Notes under the pieces: model-generated
What the model was told of the DNA's origin: nothing
The model's database searches: none
Seen by the model: only the letters and a program-made list of their open reading frames with translations
Program-made: the position numbers and the translations under genes
In this document: one piece after another, positions 1-6,477 of the stretch
Layout of the letters: every line of letters starts with the position of its first letter
Position numbering within the stretch: position 1 is the stretch's first letter
Source: DAOTWP01 sp034435675
GTDB taxonomy: Bacteria > Chloroflexota > Anaerolineae > Aggregatilineales > Phototrophicaceae
Assembly (NCBI GenBank): GCA_034435675.1
Contig: DAOTWP010000221.1
Location: forward strand, 1 to 10,646
Direction of reading: 5' to 3'
DNA length: 10,646 bases

Positions 1-63
1 ACAAAATTCGAAACCCGCTATGCTCTGTGTGGACCTTGAATAAACGACATCAGGAAATTGATC

Positions 64-165
64 GTGTTCACGCAGTTTGGCAGCAGCCCCTATCGCTATT
101 ATTACTTTAGCAGCCACATAGAAGAGCCTGGGGCGATTGCTTTCTGCGTGTCAGCCGTTCAATAA
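64..165 (+). CDS. Tyr/Phe-rich leader peptide of the aro operon (putative)
   Basis: Short ORF with a GTG start at 64. The Shine-Dalgarno-like AGGA at 52-55 lies 8 nt upstream, and an in-frame TGA at 37-39 limits upstream extension. It encodes 33 residues and stops with TAA at 163-165. Four of the 33 codons are Tyr (91, 97, 100, 103) and four are Phe (67, 76, 106, 142). The core reads Tyr-Arg-Tyr-Tyr-Tyr-Phe at 91-108, and there is no Trp codon. Aromatic runs like this are typical of leader peptides that sense charged tRNA, such as PheL of enteric bacteria. A strong intrinsic terminator follows 27 nt after the stop, and the first structural gene (chorismate mutase) comes next. I infer that ribosome stalling at the Tyr/Phe codons controls readthrough into the operon. 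The peptide itself probably has no other function. Its length beyond the aromatic run (about 18 more codons) is longer than many leaders. The start could also be TTG at 58, but its spacing to the Shine-Dalgarno is too short. Confidence 0.72.
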   Translation: MFTQFGSSPYRYYYFSSHIEEPGAIAFCVSAVQ

Positions 166-218
166 CCTGTTTTTGCAGGCAAGGACAAAGCGAGGCACAG
201 GGTATACGCCCTGTGCCT
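69..218 (+). promoter_or_regulatory. Putative ribosome-mediated transcription attenuator (alternative RNA pairings)
   Basis: Four segments with competing complementarity are visible. Segment 1 (69-90) pairs with segment 2 (130-150): 69-75 with 144-150 (7 bp, perfect), 82-85 with 138-141, and 86-90 with 130-134. The Tyr/Phe codons sit in the loop. Segment 2 can instead pair with segment 3: 137-143 with 187-193 (7 bp, one G-U), plus 133-134 with 195-196. That would occupy the first bases of the terminator 5' arm (193-202). Segments 3 and 4 form the terminator. The expected logic: a ribosome stalled at 97-108 disrupts 1:2, allows 2:3 and permits readthrough, while a ribosome reaching the stop at 163 masks segment 2 and allows termination. 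A second possible competitor is CCTGT 166-170 with ACAGG 197-201. The pairings were found by eye and no energies were computed. Confidence 0.52.
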
Positions 219-222
219 TTTT
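193..222 (+). terminator. Intrinsic (rho-independent) terminator upstream of aroH
   Basis: A perfect 10-bp stem (193-202 with 209-218) has a 6-nt loop (203-208). The stem is GC-rich, with the core GGCACAGGG against CCCTGTGCC. A T tract follows at 218-222 and continues as AATTT. It lies between the aromatic leader ORF and the Shine-Dalgarno of aroH, so it is best read as the attenuator's terminator rather than the end of an unrelated upstream gene. Confidence 0.88.
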
Positions 223-264
223 AATTTCTACATACCGCCAGACAGCCAGACGGGAGCAAACAGG

Positions 265-672
265 ATGCCAGCCGAACAGCAGCAGGTCTATAGAGTGCGC
301 GGGGTGCGCGGGGCAATCACCGTTGATGAAGACAGCGCCGAGGCAATTCTTCAGGCAGCGCGCGAACTGCTGCGGGCAATGATCGCTGCCAACACGATTG
401 ATGAGGACGATGTTGCCAGCGTGATCTTTACCTGCACCCCGGACCTGACGGCGGCATATCCGGCAAAAGCTGCCCGCGACATTGGCTGGCAGTCCACCGC
501 GCTGATGGGCTGCCAGGAGATGCCGGTTCCCGGTGGGCTGCCACGCTGCATTCGCGTGCTGATTCACTGGAATACAACCAAAGGGCAGCGCGAAATCCAG
601 CATGTTTATCTGCGGGGTGCGCAGGTGCTGCGCCCTGATCTGAATACACAACCAGCAGACATTATCAAATAG
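265..672 (+). CDS. aroH: Chorismate mutase, monofunctional AroH type
   Basis: Converts chorismate to prephenate in the cytoplasm, the committed step to Phe and Tyr. The 135-residue protein matches the trimeric AroH fold of Bacillus subtilis in length and along its whole sequence: RGVRGAITV near residues 12-20, TPDL at 58-61, YPAKAAR at 65-71, QEM at 84-86, GGLPRCIRV at 90-98 and HVYL at 113-116. From the B. subtilis enzyme, the active-site residues correspond to Arg15, Arg71, Glu85, Arg97 and Tyr115, all present. The position of the B. subtilis active-site cysteine appears to be Gly82 here, with a Cys one residue later. ATG 265 is preceded by GGGAG at 252-256, 8 nt away. It is the first gene after the attenuator terminator, and aroF follows after 19 bp. 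It has no fused dehydratase or regulatory domain. Confidence 0.95.
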   Translation: MPAEQQQVYRVRGVRGAITVDEDSAEAILQAARELLRAMIAANTIDEDDVASVIFTCTPDLTAAYPAKAARDIGWQSTALMGCQEMPVPGGLPRCIRVLIHWNTTKGQREIQHVYLRGAQVLRPDLNTQPADIIK

Positions 673-691
673 CTTTAGAGGGGAAATCGAG

Positions 692-1708
692 ATGATCGTT
701 ATCATGAAAGTACAGGCAAGCGCTAAAGAAATCGCGGATGTCATTACACGGATTGAAAATGACGGCTATCATGCGCATCTGTCGGAAGGCGAGGAGCGCA
801 CCATCATCGGCATCGTTGGCGAAAGCCCAACACCACTCAAGCAGGAAAACTACGCCAGCATGCCCGGCGTTGAGGATGCTATCCGCATCTCTGTACCGTA
901 CAAACTCGCCAGTCGCCAGTTCCACCCGGCGGACACCCTTGTCCCGCTGAACGGCTCGCATATGGGCGGCAGCAAGGTGCTGGTTATCGCGGGACCCTGC
1001 TCGGTGGAAGGACGGGAACAGATTATTGAGAGCGCCTGCGCGGTCAAAGAAGCAGGAGCAACCGCGCTGCGCGGTGGCGCATTCAAGCCGCGCACTTCGC
1101 CCTATAGTTTTCAGGGCTTCGGCGAAAAAGGGCTGCAATGGCTGGCAGAAGCGCGCGACATCACCGGGCTGCCCATCGTTACAGAAGTAATGGATCCTGC
1201 GCTGGTGCCGATGGTCTGCCAGTACGCGGATGTGCTGCAGGTGGGCGCGCGCAACATGCAGAACTTCACCCTGCTCAATGCTGTTGGCGAAAGTCAGCAT
1301 CCGGTGCTGCTCAAGCGGGGTATGTCCAGCACCATTGAGGACTTGCTGATGGCGGCAGAATACGTGTTGTCGCATGGCAACAAGCGTGTCATGCTCTGCG
1401 AACGGGGTATCCGCACATTTGAGAAATATACCCGCAACACGTTCGACCTTAACGCCGTCCCGGTGCTTAAGCGTCTGACCCACCTGCCCGTGCTTGCCGA
1501 TCCGAGTCACGGTGTAGGACTGTCAGAATATGTCGAGCCTGTGTCGCTGGGGGCGGTGGCGGCAGGCGCAGACGGGCTGATTCTCGAAGTCCACCTTAAT
1601 CCGGCTGAAGCAATGTCCGACGGGCGGCAAAGTCTGACCCCGCAGGCGTTCAAAAGCATGATGCAAAAAGTCCGTCTGGTCGCAGAAGCCGTCGGGCGTA
1701 CTGCGTAG
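692..1708 (+). CDS. aroF: 3-deoxy-7-phosphoheptulonate (DAHP) synthase, type I-beta with N-terminal regulatory domain
   Basis: Condenses PEP with erythrose-4-phosphate, the first step of the shikimate pathway. The 338 residues resemble Thermotoga maritima DAHP synthase across the full length. Residues 1-70 form the ferredoxin-like domain that in that family mediates Tyr/Phe feedback inhibition, and a TIM barrel follows. Visible motifs are AGPCSVEGRE (100-109), LRGGAFKPRTSPYSFQG (126-142), LLKRG (206-210), CERGIRTFEKYTRNT (236-250), ADPSH (269-273) and LEVHLNP (298-304). The metal ligands are predicted as Cys103, His273, Glu299 and Asp310. ATG 692 is chosen because AGAGGGGA at 677-684 sits 7 nt upstream; ATG 704 is a less likely alternative. 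It sits directly after chorismate mutase. The first enzyme therefore probably has allosteric control in addition to the transcriptional attenuator upstream. Confidence 0.96.
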   Translation: MIVIMKVQASAKEIADVITRIENDGYHAHLSEGEERTIIGIVGESPTPLKQENYASMPGVEDAIRISVPYKLASRQFHPADTLVPLNGSHMGGSKVLVIAGPCSVEGREQIIESACAVKEAGATALRGGAFKPRTSPYSFQGFGEKGLQWLAEARDITGLPIVTEVMDPALVPMVCQYADVLQVGARNMQNFTLLNAVGESQHPVLLKRGMSSTIEDLLMAAEYVLSHGNKRVMLCERGIRTFEKYTRNTFDLNAVPVLKRLTHLPVLADPSHGVGLSEYVEPVSLGAVAAGADGLILEVHLNPAEAMSDGRQSLTPQAFKSMMQKVRLVAEAVGRTA

Positions 1709-1737
1709 GCTGCGGCAGAGGCTCATGACAGAAGCAT

Positions 1738-2670
1738 ATGGAAAACATCTTTACGGAACAAACCGCTGTCGCAGCAGGATTTAGCTGCCGCCATCTCGCA
1801 GTCGTCGGACTGGGACTGATGGGCGGATCGCTGGCGCTGGCGCTGCGCCCTTTCGCAGGGACAGTCACCGCAGTTGATCCCGACCCGCAGACACGGGCTT
1901 ACGCCATCGAAAACGGCATTGCAGACAGCGCAACAGATGAACTCAAGGCAGGAGTATCGGACGCGGATGTGGTCGTGCTTGCCGCACCGGTGCGCGCCAT
2001 CGTCAGCATGGTGCGCGGGCGCATTGGCGCTTATCTGCGCTCGAACACGCTGCTGCTGGATCTGGGCAGCACTAAAGAAGACATCTGTGATGCTATGGGC
2101 TTGCTGCCGGTGGGCATTCAGGCAATCGGCGGACACCCGATGACCGGCAAAGAGCATAATGGCGTGACCGCGAGCGACCCAACACTTTATCAGGGGCGCC
2201 CTTTTGTGCTGTGTCCCACCCGCCGCAACACCCCTGCCGCGCGGCTGAGGGCGCTGGCATTGGTACATGCTCTGGGTGCAATCCCGATTGAGATGGAAGC
2301 AGCGCGCCATGATCGCGTGGTTGCCGCGATCAGTCACCTGCCCTATCTGCTCAGCGCGGCGCTGGTGGCAACAGCCGCGCGCGAAGCACAGCGCGATGAC
2401 GCCGTGTGGCAGCTTGCGGCAGGCGGCTTCCGCGATATGTCGCGGTTGGCGGGCAGTGATGTTGCCATGCTCAGCGATATCCTCAGCACGAACACACAGG
2501 CTGTTGCCACTCTGCTGGCACTATTCCGCATGGAATTGGCGCGGCTGGAAGCGCTGCTGATTTCGCACGAAGAACGTGAACTTTCGGCGCTGCTGTCGCC
2601 AGTGCGCGATGCGCGTCTGCACTGGATGGAACACTACTATCAGAATGGAGGCAGCAATGGCAAAGGGTAG
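1738..2670 (+). CDS. tyrA: Prephenate (or arogenate) dehydrogenase
   Basis: Oxidatively decarboxylates prephenate to 4-hydroxyphenylpyruvate, the Tyr branch. The 310-residue protein starts with a Rossmann fold: GLGLMGGS at 24-31, and Asp47 at the end of the second strand, which suggests NAD rather than NADP. Family motifs follow: DLGSTK (108-113), GGHPMTGKE (131-139, containing the catalytic His133), ISHLPYLLSAAL (198-209) and GFRDMSRLAGSD (230-241). The C-terminal half is helical, as in the dimerisation domain. There is no C-terminal ACT domain, so Tyr feedback through ACT is not expected. The ribosome binding site is weak (AGAAG at 1730-1734, close to ATG 1738). An out-of-frame ATG at 1725 lies nearer a better Shine-Dalgarno but leads nowhere useful. 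The 3' end overlaps aroA by 14 bp. Prephenate versus arogenate preference cannot be told from the sequence. Confidence 0.93.
   Translation: MENIFTEQTAVAAGFSCRHLAVVGLGLMGGSLALALRPFAGTVTAVDPDPQTRAYAIENGIADSATDELKAGVSDADVVVLAAPVRAIVSMVRGRIGAYLRSNTLLLDLGSTKEDICDAMGLLPVGIQAIGGHPMTGKEHNGVTASDPTLYQGRPFVLCPTRRNTPAARLRALALVHALGAIPIEMEAARHDRVVAAISHLPYLLSAALVATAAREAQRDDAVWQLAAGGFRDMSRLAGSDVAMLSDILSTNTQAVATLLALFRMELARLEALLISHEERELSALLSPVRDARLHWMEHYYQNGGSNGKG
2647..2651 (+). promoter_or_regulatory. Shine-Dalgarno GGAGG that sets the aroA start
   Basis: GGAGG lies inside the last codons of tyrA, 5 nt before ATG 2657. It overlaps the other in-frame ATG at 2645, which rules that one out as the main start. 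The placement suggests translational coupling of tyrA and aroA. Confidence 0.7.
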
Positions 2671-3967
2671 TTTTGTCGTTCACCCCACCACTGGGCTGAA
2701 TGGCGCGACTCATGTGCCCGGTGACAAGTCCATTTCACACCGCGCGGTGCTGTTTGGGGCGCTGGCGGCGGGCACGACGCAGGTGCGTGACTGGCTGGCG
2801 GCAGGCGATACCGAAGCCTCGCTGCGGGCGGTACAGGCGCTTGGCGTGCCAGTGGAACGCCATGATGCACATACGCTGACCCTGCACGGGGGGCAGTTGC
2901 AGCCTCCAATACAGGCGCTTGATCTGGTTAATGCTGGCACAGGCATCCGCCTGCTGGCAGGGATTCTCGCCGGGCAGCCCTTCGCTAGCACACTCGACGG
3001 CAGCGAACAACTCCGCCGCCGCCCGATGAAACGCATCATCACGCCGCTGCGCATGATGGGCGCGGACATCACCGCCAGCGAAGATCGCGCGCCGCTGCGC
3101 ATCCAGCCCGCCCCGCTGACCGGCATCCGCTATGAAATGCCCATCGCCAGCGCGCAGGTCAAAAGCGCCGTGCTGCTGGCGGGACTGTTCGCCAGAGGCA
3201 CCACCGCTGTTGTACAGCCCGGTCCCGCGCGCGATCATACCGAACGAATGCTGCTGGCAATGGGGGCGGATCTGGCAGTAGAGGGTGGCATGATTGTGCT
3301 TAAGCCCAACGGCGCACTCAAACCGCTTGACCTCACCGTACCGGGTGATTTTTCGTCTGCCGCCTTCCTGCTGGTCGCGGGCGCGCTTGTGCCCGGCAGC
3401 GATATCACCATCACGAGCGTTAACCTGAACAGCACACGCACCGGACTGCTGGATGCGCTGCTGGCAATGGGCGCAAACATCAGCATTACCAATCAGCGCG
3501 ACGAAGGCGGCGAACCGGCGGGTGATGTGCGCGTGCGCCACAGCACGCTCACGGGAATTGAGATTGGCGGCGATCTGGTGGTGCGCATGATTGACGAATT
3601 CCCCGCATTGATGGTCGCCGCGCTGTGCGCGGAAGGGCACACCACAGTGCGCGATGCCGAAGAACTGCGCGTTAAAGAAACCGACCGACTGGCAGTGATG
3701 ACGGCAGAACTGGCAAAACTAGGTGCGCAGATTACCGAAACTAGTGACGGTTTCAGCATTGATGGGGCGCAGTCCCTGCGTGGCGGGTTGGTTGACGGGC
3801 ACGATGACCACCGCATTGCCATGAGCCTTGCTGTCGCCGGGCTGCTGGCATCAGGCGAAACAGTCGTCAACGACTCGCGTTGTACGGCGGATTCGTTCCC
3901 CGGTTTCGCGCCGACACTGGCAGCGCTGGGCGGACGTATCACGGAACAGGATGCGGTGATCGCATGA
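2657..3967 (+). CDS. aroA: 3-phosphoshikimate 1-carboxyvinyltransferase (EPSP synthase)
   Basis: Transfers enolpyruvyl from PEP to shikimate-3-phosphate to give EPSP. From ATG 2657 the protein has 436 residues, the usual length. Motifs in order: PGDKSISHR (21-29; Lys24 binds PEP/S3P), NAGTGIRLLAG (92-102), RRRPMKR (120-126), SAQVKSAVLL (165-174), GDFSSAAF (230-237), MIDEFPAL (311-318; catalytic Asp313), LRVKETDRLA (337-346; Glu341, Arg344) and DDHRIAMS (383-390). The Gly that in E. coli is Gly96 is kept (Gly94), while the following Ala and the later Pro of the E. coli motif are Gly and Leu here. It overlaps tyrA by 14 bp and aroE by 4 bp. The reading frame is open further upstream, but the Shine-Dalgarno at 2647-2651 and the family N-terminus support this start. 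Confidence 0.96.
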   Translation: MAKGSFVVHPTTGLNGATHVPGDKSISHRAVLFGALAAGTTQVRDWLAAGDTEASLRAVQALGVPVERHDAHTLTLHGGQLQPPIQALDLVNAGTGIRLLAGILAGQPFASTLDGSEQLRRRPMKRIITPLRMMGADITASEDRAPLRIQPAPLTGIRYEMPIASAQVKSAVLLAGLFARGTTAVVQPGPARDHTERMLLAMGADLAVEGGMIVLKPNGALKPLDLTVPGDFSSAAFLLVAGALVPGSDITITSVNLNSTRTGLLDALLAMGANISITNQRDEGGEPAGDVRVRHSTLTGIEIGGDLVVRMIDEFPALMVAALCAEGHTTVRDAEELRVKETDRLAVMTAELAKLGAQITETSDGFSIDGAQSLRGGLVDGHDDHRIAMSLAVAGLLASGETVVNDSRCTADSFPGFAPTLAALGGRITEQDAVIA

Positions 3968-4779
3968 ACAGGGTCGGCGTCATTGGCTGGAACATCACGC
4001 ATAGCCTTAGCCCGGTAATGCATAACGCGGCATTCGCGGCGCTGGGGATGCACGACTGGCACTACGATCTGCTGCCTGTGCCGCCAGACATCGTGGGCTA
4101 CAGCCTACGCACGCTGCGCAACGAAGGGGGGTATATCGGCGTGAATGTCACCATTCCGCTGAAACAGGAAGCGCTTAAACACTGCCTGCCCGACGAAACC
4201 GCGCAGCGCATTGGCGCAGTCAATACGATTGATCTGCGCAGCAATCGCGGCTATAACACCGATGCTGTTGGTTTCATCGAGGATCTACGTGCTAATGGCA
4301 TTGATCCCACCGGGCAGCGGGTGTTGGTGCTGGGGGCGGGTGGCGCAGCGCGGGCAGCCGTCTATGCCCTGTCATACAGCGGGGCGCAGGTGAGCGTTGT
4401 CAACCGTTCGCCGGATAAGGCACAGCAGATGCTTGACGATCTGCTCGTGCGTGCGGAACTGCTAAGCGTCGAACAGGCAGCGCTGTCGAATGCAGCGTTG
4501 GTCGTCAACTGTACGCCGGCGGGCATGCACCCGCACCCTGATGCAACACCCTGGCGCGAAGATCTGCCCCTGCCATCGGGCGGTGTCGTGTATGACATGA
4601 TCTACCGCCCGGCAAAGACCCGGTTGCTGCTGCAGGCGGAGGCGCAGGGACTGCGCGCTGTCGGTGGATTGGGTATGCTCGTGCGACAGGGGGCAGCAGC
4701 ATTCGCGCTGTGGACTGGACGCGAAGCGCCGCTTGAGGCAATGTTTGCGGCAGTGCGCGCAGCGCTGGAGCAACCTTGA
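3964..4779 (+). CDS. aroE: Shikimate dehydrogenase (NADP+)
   Basis: Reduces 3-dehydroshikimate to shikimate. The 271-residue protein has the standard AroE layout. The N-terminal substrate domain carries HSLSPVMHN (13-21), NVTIPLK (61-67, catalytic Lys67), GAVNTI (84-89) and GYNTDAVGF (96-104, catalytic Asp100). The Rossmann domain carries GAGGAARA (124-131) and VNRS (146-149), the latter consistent with NADP binding. The C-terminal GLGMLVRQGA and LWTG motifs close the active site. ATG 3964 overlaps the aroA stop as ATGA, typical of translational coupling. A longer reading of this frame from inside aroA is an artefact, since the family N-terminus (RVGVIG) begins exactly here. Confidence 0.95.
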   Translation: MNRVGVIGWNITHSLSPVMHNAAFAALGMHDWHYDLLPVPPDIVGYSLRTLRNEGGYIGVNVTIPLKQEALKHCLPDETAQRIGAVNTIDLRSNRGYNTDAVGFIEDLRANGIDPTGQRVLVLGAGGAARAAVYALSYSGAQVSVVNRSPDKAQQMLDDLLVRAELLSVEQAALSNAALVVNCTPAGMHPHPDATPWREDLPLPSGGVVYDMIYRPAKTRLLLQAEAQGLRAVGGLGMLVRQGAAAFALWTGREAPLEAMFAAVRAALEQP

Positions 4780-4808
4780 GTTTATGAAGAGCGGAAGGAG
4801 CGGCAGCG

Positions 4809-5285
4809 ATGCACGTAACCATTCGACAGGCAACTGCGGCTGATGTGGAGCAAATCGCCGGGCTTATCCTCACCGTCCAGGAACTACATGTCGCGGCACG
4901 ACCGGATATCTTCAAGCCAATGCAGGTCACGGATGCCTTGATTGCCGAAATCGTGGGGCGTTTGTCGGCACCTGGTGAGGTCTATTTTGTCGCCGAGGTG
5001 GATGGCGAGTTAGTCGGCTACGTCTACCTGATTCTGCGTGAGCGCCCGGAAAACCTCTATACTTATGCTATGAGACTGGTTGTGGTGGACCAGATTGCAG
5101 TTGCGCCGCAGTACCGCAGCAAGGGCTGTGGCGAAGCGTTGATGCAGCAGGTCAGCGCGTGGGGCAAGCAGCAGCAGGCAGATCGAATCGCCCTCAGCGT
5201 GTGGTCGTTTAACGAGCGTGCTGCAGCATTTTATCAGCGCCTGGGGTTCTCGGTTTTTCTTCAACAGGTAGAACTTACACTTTAG
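4809..5285 (+). CDS. GNAT-family N-acetyltransferase, substrate unknown
   Basis: The 158-residue single-domain protein is recognisable as a GNAT fold. Residues 2-11 form the first strand, with Arg6-Gln7-Ala8 at the usual place. VQELHVAARPDIF (23-35) is a helix seen in several GNAT subfamilies. QIAVAPQYRSKGCGEALM (95-112) contains the acetyl-CoA pyrophosphate-binding loop Gln/Arg-x-x-Gly-x-Gly. NERAAAFYQRLGF (135-147) is the C-terminal motif. It has a very good Shine-Dalgarno (GGAAGGAG at 4793-4800, 8 nt from the start). It sits 29 bp after aroE and 9 bp before aroC, so it is surely co-transcribed with the pathway. No known shikimate enzyme is a GNAT and I cannot assign a substrate. It may acetylate an aromatic or shikimate-derived compound or a protein, or may simply have been inserted. 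Confidence 0.88.
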   Translation: MHVTIRQATAADVEQIAGLILTVQELHVAARPDIFKPMQVTDALIAEIVGRLSAPGEVYFVAEVDGELVGYVYLILRERPENLYTYAMRLVVVDQIAVAPQYRSKGCGEALMQQVSAWGKQQQADRIALSVWSFNERAAAFYQRLGFSVFLQQVELTL

Positions 5286-5294
5286 GATGGGCAG

Positions 5295-6473
5295 ATGCTT
5301 CGACTACTTACCGCAGGCGAGTCACACGGTCCACTGCTGACGGCGATCCTCGAAGGAATGCCTGCCGGACTGCCGTTAACCGCCGAAGACATCAACCTGC
5401 AACTCGCGCGGCGGCAGCAGGGGTACGGCAGCGGTGGGCGTATGGCAATCGAACGCGACACGGTGCGCATTGCGTCCGGCGTGGTAGCAGGCAAGACTAC
5501 CGGCGCGCCGATTGCGCTGTTGGTTGAAAATCGCGATTACAAGAACTGGGTCGAAAAAGACATTGCACCCCTGACCACCCCGCGCCCCGGTCATGCAGAC
5601 CTCACCGGCGCGATCAAGTATGGCTACCGCGAACTGCGTCTGGCGCTCGAACGTGCCAGCGCCCGCGAGACGACTATGCGTGTCGCTGCCGGGGCAGTGT
5701 GCCTGCAACTGCTGGCAGAATTCGGCATCCGCATTGGTGGTTATGTCGTCCAGATCGGCGACGTGACAGCGAGGCTTGATGCAGCGCTGCCCTATGCGGA
5801 ACGCTTTCTGCTTGCAGAAGCCAACGATGTGCGCTGCCCGGATGTTTCTGTTGTGGAGCAGATGCACGAAGCGATCCGGCAAATCAAGATTGATAAGGAT
5901 ACGCTGGGCGGCGTCATGGAAATCGTTGCGTTGGGTTTGCCGCCAGGACTCGGTTCACATGTGCATTATGATCGCAAGCTCGATGGGCGCATCGTCAGCG
6001 CGATGGTCAGCATCCCAGCGATGAAAGGTGCAGAAATTGGCGACGCCTTTGCAAACGCGGGCAAACGCGGCACGCAGGTACACGATGAAATTGTGCTGGG
6101 CGAAAACGGCACGCTGCTGCGCCGCACCAACCGCGCCGGCGGTCTTGAGGGCGGCATCACAACCGGAGAGCCGGTAGTCGTGCGTGTGGCGATGAAGCCG
6201 ATTGCGACCATTTTACAGGCGCTGGACTCGGTGAACCTGGCGACAGGCGAACCCGAACAGACCACCTATGAACGCAGCGATTTCTGCGCGCTGCCGCGTG
6301 CCGTGCCTATTGGTGAGGCGATGCTGGCGCTGGTGCTGGCAGATGCACTGCTGGAAAAGCTGGGCGGCGATAGCCTTGATGAACTCAAGCACCGTTTCAC
6401 TGCGCTGCGGCAGGCGAGGTTGGAAGACCTGCCGATGGATAACCACATCTGGCGTTTTGGTTACGACTATTAG
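5295..6473 (+). CDS. aroC: Chorismate synthase
   Basis: Converts EPSP to chorismate with reduced FMN by trans-1,4-elimination of phosphate. The 392-residue protein has AGESHG (7-12; His11), RRQQGYGSGGRM (39-50), RPGHADLTGAIKYG (97-110; His100), LERASARETTMRVAAGAV (118-135), NRAGGLEGGITTGEP (279-293) and RSDFCALPRAVP (327-338), all chorismate synthase signatures. Two positions differ from what I expect in Gram-positive-like homologues. GYGRG is GYGSG (Ser46), losing an arginine in the substrate-binding loop. The usual YGHRDLR reads YGYRELR. AGGA at 5284-5287 is 7 nt before ATG 5295. No flavin reductase gene or domain is seen nearby, so the enzyme is probably of the monofunctional kind. Confidence 0.96.
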   Translation: MLRLLTAGESHGPLLTAILEGMPAGLPLTAEDINLQLARRQQGYGSGGRMAIERDTVRIASGVVAGKTTGAPIALLVENRDYKNWVEKDIAPLTTPRPGHADLTGAIKYGYRELRLALERASARETTMRVAAGAVCLQLLAEFGIRIGGYVVQIGDVTARLDAALPYAERFLLAEANDVRCPDVSVVEQMHEAIRQIKIDKDTLGGVMEIVALGLPPGLGSHVHYDRKLDGRIVSAMVSIPAMKGAEIGDAFANAGKRGTQVHDEIVLGENGTLLRRTNRAGGLEGGITTGEPVVVRVAMKPIATILQALDSVNLATGEPEQTTYERSDFCALPRAVPIGEAMLALVLADALLEKLGGDSLDELKHRFTALRQARLEDLPMDNHIWRFGYDY

Positions 6474-6477
6474 ATCT

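Noticed and set aside
19..24. TATGCT as the -10 of the operon promoter
   Set aside because: The hexamer and distance to the leader ORF are plausible, but the -35 would fall at or beyond the left edge (only ACA at 1-3 is visible, with a 15-bp spacer), so it cannot be supported.
1..264. T-box riboswitch or TRAP-type leader
   Set aside because: No T-box consensus (UGGNACCGCG-like) and no row of spaced GAG/UAG triplets is seen; the aromatic-rich translated ORF explains the terminator better.
137..382. 81-residue + strand ORF starting TTG near the leader
   Set aside because: It spans the terminator and overlaps aroH in another frame; no ribosome binding site and no recognisable domain.
2576..2656. 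N-terminal extension of EPSP synthase inside tyrA
   Set aside because: Extra residues do not match the family, and the Shine-Dalgarno GGAGG at 2647-2651 points to ATG 2657.
2735..3640. Long antisense ORF (301 codons) opposite aroA, and similar ones opposite aroF, tyrA and aroB
   Set aside because: They are shadows caused by GC-rich codon use in the real genes; their translations are rich in His, Arg and Gln and show no family motif.
6268..6477. 70-residue N-terminal extension of shikimate kinase inside aroC
   Set aside because: It is an out-of-frame shadow of the aroC coding sequence; family length and the Walker A position fit ATG 6478 or 6484.
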